In this document: one piece after another, positions 14,042 through 15,377 of the stretch
Layout of the letters: the number at the start of each line of letters is the position of its first letter
Numbering within the stretch: position 1 is the stretch's first letter
Program-made: the position numbers and the translations under genes
Source: Bacteroidota bacterium
GTDB lineage: Bacteria > Bacteroidota > Bacteroidia > B-17B0 > Aurantibacillaceae
Length of the DNA stretch: 15,377 nt
Direction: 5' to 3'
NCBI GenBank assembly: GCA_023433205.1
Contig: JAEZDS010000119.1
Coordinates: 1 to 15,377, forward strand
Notes under the pieces: generated by a model
Database searches by the model: none
What the model saw: only the letters and a program-made list of their open reading frames with translations
Told to the model about the DNA's origin: nothing

Positions 14042-15214
14042 ATGCGAAGAGCTGAGCGTTTCCAAAAAGTGCTGGAGTATTTTGAAACCCATAAGGCGCC
14101 GGCCGAGACTGAATTGCACTACCAGGATCCTTTTCAGCTGCTGGTAGCCGTAGTATTAAGCGCGCAGTGTACTGACAGGCGCGTAAACCTGGTTACCCCT
14201 CGGCTATTTCACGACTACCCCTCAGCTGAAGCCATGGCCCGGGCAAGTGCTGAAACTTTGTATGACTATATAAAAAGCATCAGCTATCCCAATAGTAAGG
14301 CCAGACACTTAAGTGGACTGGCCCGTCAACTTGTGAGCGATCATGGCGGAGAGGTGCCTTCCGATCATGCGTCACTGGTCAGCCTACCCGGGGTAGGGAG
14401 AAAAACCGCCAATGTAATTACCTCGGTCGTATTTGAACAACCTTCAATGGCTGTTGACACTCATGTGTTCAGAGTTAGTAACAGACTAGGGCTAACTATA
14501 AATGCGAAGACCCCATTGCAATGTGAGAAACAATTGATTACATTTATTCCCGAACACCTGGTACACAAAGCGCACCACTGGCTGATTCTACATGGGAGAT
14601 ATGTGTGCATTGCAAGAAAACCAAAGTGCGTGGAATGCCCGTTAACACAGTATTGCAGATACTTTGAGAAAAATTTTAAACTTGTAAAAAAACCGATAAT
14701 AAAAATCAAAAAAAACAATTACCCCATGGCAAAGAAGATACAAAGAAAAAAATCAGCCAAGAAAGCGACAAAAAAAACAGCAAAGAAGGCAGCAAAAAAA
14801 GTAGCAAAAAAGGGCGCCAGAAAAGCCAGCTCTAAAAAAGCGGGCAAGAAAGCTAGTCCGAAAAAAGCAACCCGCAAGGGCGGAGCTAAAAAAGCTGCGC
14901 GCAAAGCAGGAGCTAAAAAGGCCGGCAAGAAGGCGGCAAAACGCCCTGCAAAAAAGGCGAGTCGTAAAGGCGCGGCAAAAAAAACCCGCAAACCTGCGCG
15001 TAAAGCAGCGGGTAAAAAAGCTGCAGGAAAAAAAACAGCCTCACGGAAAAGCGCAGTAAAACGCAAAGTTCAGAAGGTGATCAGAAAACGCGTTAACCGT
15101 CCGGGCGGACTTGGTGCAGTTGCAGGATCAGTTTCAAGTTTTGTGCGTGATACAGCCTCGAGTGTAGCCAATAAATTTTCGGGTGACAATAAGCGCCGCG
15201 ACGAAGAAGAATAG
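14042..15214 (+). CDS. nth: Endonuclease III continuous with a histone H1-like Lys-rich tail
   Basis: Residues 1 to about 213 are a complete endonuclease III, the base-excision-repair DNA glycosylase/AP lyase for oxidised pyrimidines. Seen are LSAQCTDRRVN (38-48), the helix-hairpin-helix LPGVGRKTANVI with catalytic Lys121, Asp139 in VDTHVFRV, and the 4Fe-4S ligands Cys189-x6-Cys196-x2-Cys199-x5-Cys205. Usual family length is about 210-225. Here no stop follows: the frame runs on through KLVKKPIIKIKKNNYP into MAKKIQRKKSAKKATKK (from residue 229) and to residue 390. The added 162 residues look like a separate H1-like protein. The joint crosses runs of seven (14686-14692) and eight (14708-14715) A. 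One A fewer in the first run would end Nth at the TAA at 14697-14699, giving 218 residues. So this is either a true fusion, a lost stop, slippage, or a one-base sequence error. Confidence 0.85.
   Translation: MRRAERFQKVLEYFETHKAPAETELHYQDPFQLLVAVVLSAQCTDRRVNLVTPRLFHDYPSAEAMARASAETLYDYIKSISYPNSKARHLSGLARQLVSDHGGEVPSDHASLVSLPGVGRKTANVITSVVFEQPSMAVDTHVFRVSNRLGLTINAKTPLQCEKQLITFIPEHLVHKAHHWLILHGRYVCIARKPKCVECPLTQYCRYFEKNFKLVKKPIIKIKKNNYPMAKKIQRKKSAKKATKKTAKKAAKKVAKKGARKASSKKAGKKASPKKATRKGGAKKAARKAGAKKAGKKAAKRPAKKASRKGAAKKTRKPARKAAGKKAAGKKTASRKSAVKRKVQKVIRKRVNRPGGLGAVAGSVSSFVRDTASSVANKFSGDNKRRDEEE
14726..15214 (+). CDS. Histone H1-like Lys/Ala-rich DNA-binding protein (internal start, same frame)
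   Basis: The ATG at 14726 opens a 162-residue protein, MAKKIQRKKSAKKATKK..., in the same frame as the endonuclease upstream. About 115 residues consist of imperfect KKA, KKAAKK and RKA-type repeats with Ser, Pro and Gly, as in the C-terminal tail of eukaryotic H1 and bacterial H1-like proteins of Chlamydia and Bordetella, which bind DNA without sequence specificity and compact the nucleoid. The end differs: RPGGLGAVAGSVSSFVRDTASSVANKFSG is weakly amphipathic and non-repetitive, followed by an acidic KRRDEEE. No promoter was recognised before 14726. A rho-independent terminator follows the stop. It may be made as an independent protein, a tail of Nth, or both; I favour an independent gene because bacterial H1-like proteins normally stand alone. 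Confidence 0.65.
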   Translation: MAKKIQRKKSAKKATKKTAKKAAKKVAKKGARKASSKKAGKKASPKKATRKGGAKKAARKAGAKKAGKKAAKRPAKKASRKGAAKKTRKPARKAAGKKAAGKKTASRKSAVKRKVQKVIRKRVNRPGGLGAVAGSVSSFVRDTASSVANKFSGDNKRRDEEE

Positions 15215-15232
15215 TCTGCTCACAGGTTCTGG

Positions 15233-15263
15233 ATCCGGGATAAAAAAAATCCCGGATTTTTTT
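15233..15263 (+). terminator. Rho-independent terminator after the Nth/H1-like gene
   Basis: ATCCGGGAT (15233-15241), a loop of seven A, then ATCCCGGAT (15249-15257), a perfect 9-base stem, followed directly by a T-run to 15263. It is the only textbook terminator in the window and closes the frame ending at 15214. Confidence 0.93.
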
Positions 15264-15271
15264 ATTTCCAC

Positions 15272-15302
15272 TTGTTTGAATTAAACAAAACCACTAAATT
15301 TG
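15272..15302 (+). promoter_or_regulatory. Promoter of the tRNA gene
   Basis: TTG at 15272-15274 and TAAATTTG at 15295-15302 are 20 bases apart and both match the Bacteroidota housekeeping promoter (-33 TTG, -7 TAnnTTTG). Transcription should begin near 15309, about 38 bases before the tRNA. The spacer also contains an inverted repeat TTGTTT/AAACAA (15272-15277, 15283-15288). Confidence 0.65.
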
Positions 15303-15346
15303 CGCTCCCGATACGGAAAGCAGATATGCCGAAAGTTGAGGAAAAC

Positions 15347-15377
15347 GGATTGGTAGTTCAGCTGGTTAGAATGCCGC
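15347..15377 (+). tRNA. tRNA 5' part, probably tRNA-Asp (cut by window edge)
   Basis: From 15347 the sequence reads GGATTGG (acceptor strand), TA at positions 8-9, then GTTC-AGCTGGTTA-GAAT, a proper D arm with a G-T first pair, and enters the anticodon stem at the edge. The block GGTAGTTCAG...GGTTAGAATGCC closely resembles bacterial tRNA-Asp. The anticodon itself is outside the window, so the amino acid is inferred. Confidence 0.78.

Noticed and set aside
14719..15066. Minus-strand 115-residue frame rich in Phe, Ala and Leu that looks like a membrane protein
   Set aside because: It is the exact antisense of the AAA/GCN-rich codons of the H1-like tail; Lys and Ala codons read backwards give Phe, Leu, Ala and Arg codons. 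It has no promoter or family features.
14740..15075. Repeated short units resembling a CRISPR or tandem repeat array
   Set aside because: The repetition is at codon level (Lys-Lys-Ala) with irregular spacing and continuous reading frame; there are no constant repeats with unique spacers.

Overview
The window most likely comes from a member of the Bacteroidota. The evidence is a GldI-like FKBP lipoprotein, a two-component-style sensor with 14 propeller blades plus Y_Y_Y, several TAnnTTTG-type promoter elements, and an almost complete lack of Shine-Dalgarno sequences. The genus cannot be told from the sequence. No transposase, integrase or CRISPR array is visible, and the genes are tightly packed.

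Left part (1-5271): a surface-polysaccharide locus. A glycosyltransferase family 2 gene runs off the left edge on the minus strand. Divergent from it is a compact plus-strand operon of six genes: glucose-1-phosphate cytidylyltransferase (rfbF), an RmlC-type sugar 3,5-epimerase, a zinc-finger sugar C-methyltransferase of the TylC3/TcaB9/NovU type, an SDR sugar 4-ketoreductase, a CmcI/rhamnosyl-type O-methyltransferase and a second GT2 glycosyltransferase. Read together they suggest a CDP-activated, C-methyl-branched and possibly O-methylated 6-deoxyhexose that is made and then transferred to a glycan. The CDP-glucose 4,6-dehydratase (RfbG) that this route needs is not in the window.

Middle part (5321-13365): a cystathionine gamma-synthase/lyase (PLP enzyme), a secreted YceI-family protein, then two large membrane proteins that both end in a SpoIIE/PP2C serine phosphatase. 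The first has two predicted seven-bladed propellers, Y_Y_Y, a membrane helix, PAS and SpoIIE, and appears to start at TTG. The second has a periplasmic YfiR-like domain, a coiled coil, a membrane helix and SpoIIE. An unrecognised 232-residue protein is encoded between them on the minus strand. Both phosphatase domains keep their metal-binding aspartates, so they are probably two sensory inputs to serine/threonine phosphoprotein signalling.

Right part (13366-15377): a short GC-rich palindromic intergenic element, a GldI-like peptidyl-prolyl isomerase lipoprotein (minus), and divergently an endonuclease III whose reading frame continues without a stop into a lysine/alanine-rich histone H1-like DNA-binding protein. 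A textbook rho-independent terminator follows, then a consensus Bacteroidota promoter and the 5' part of a tRNA, probably tRNA-Asp, cut by the right edge.

The points most worth following up are the Nth/H1-like continuous frame, the YfiR-SpoIIE and propeller-SpoIIE sensor pair with the unknown gene between them, and the CDP-sugar C-methylation cassette.
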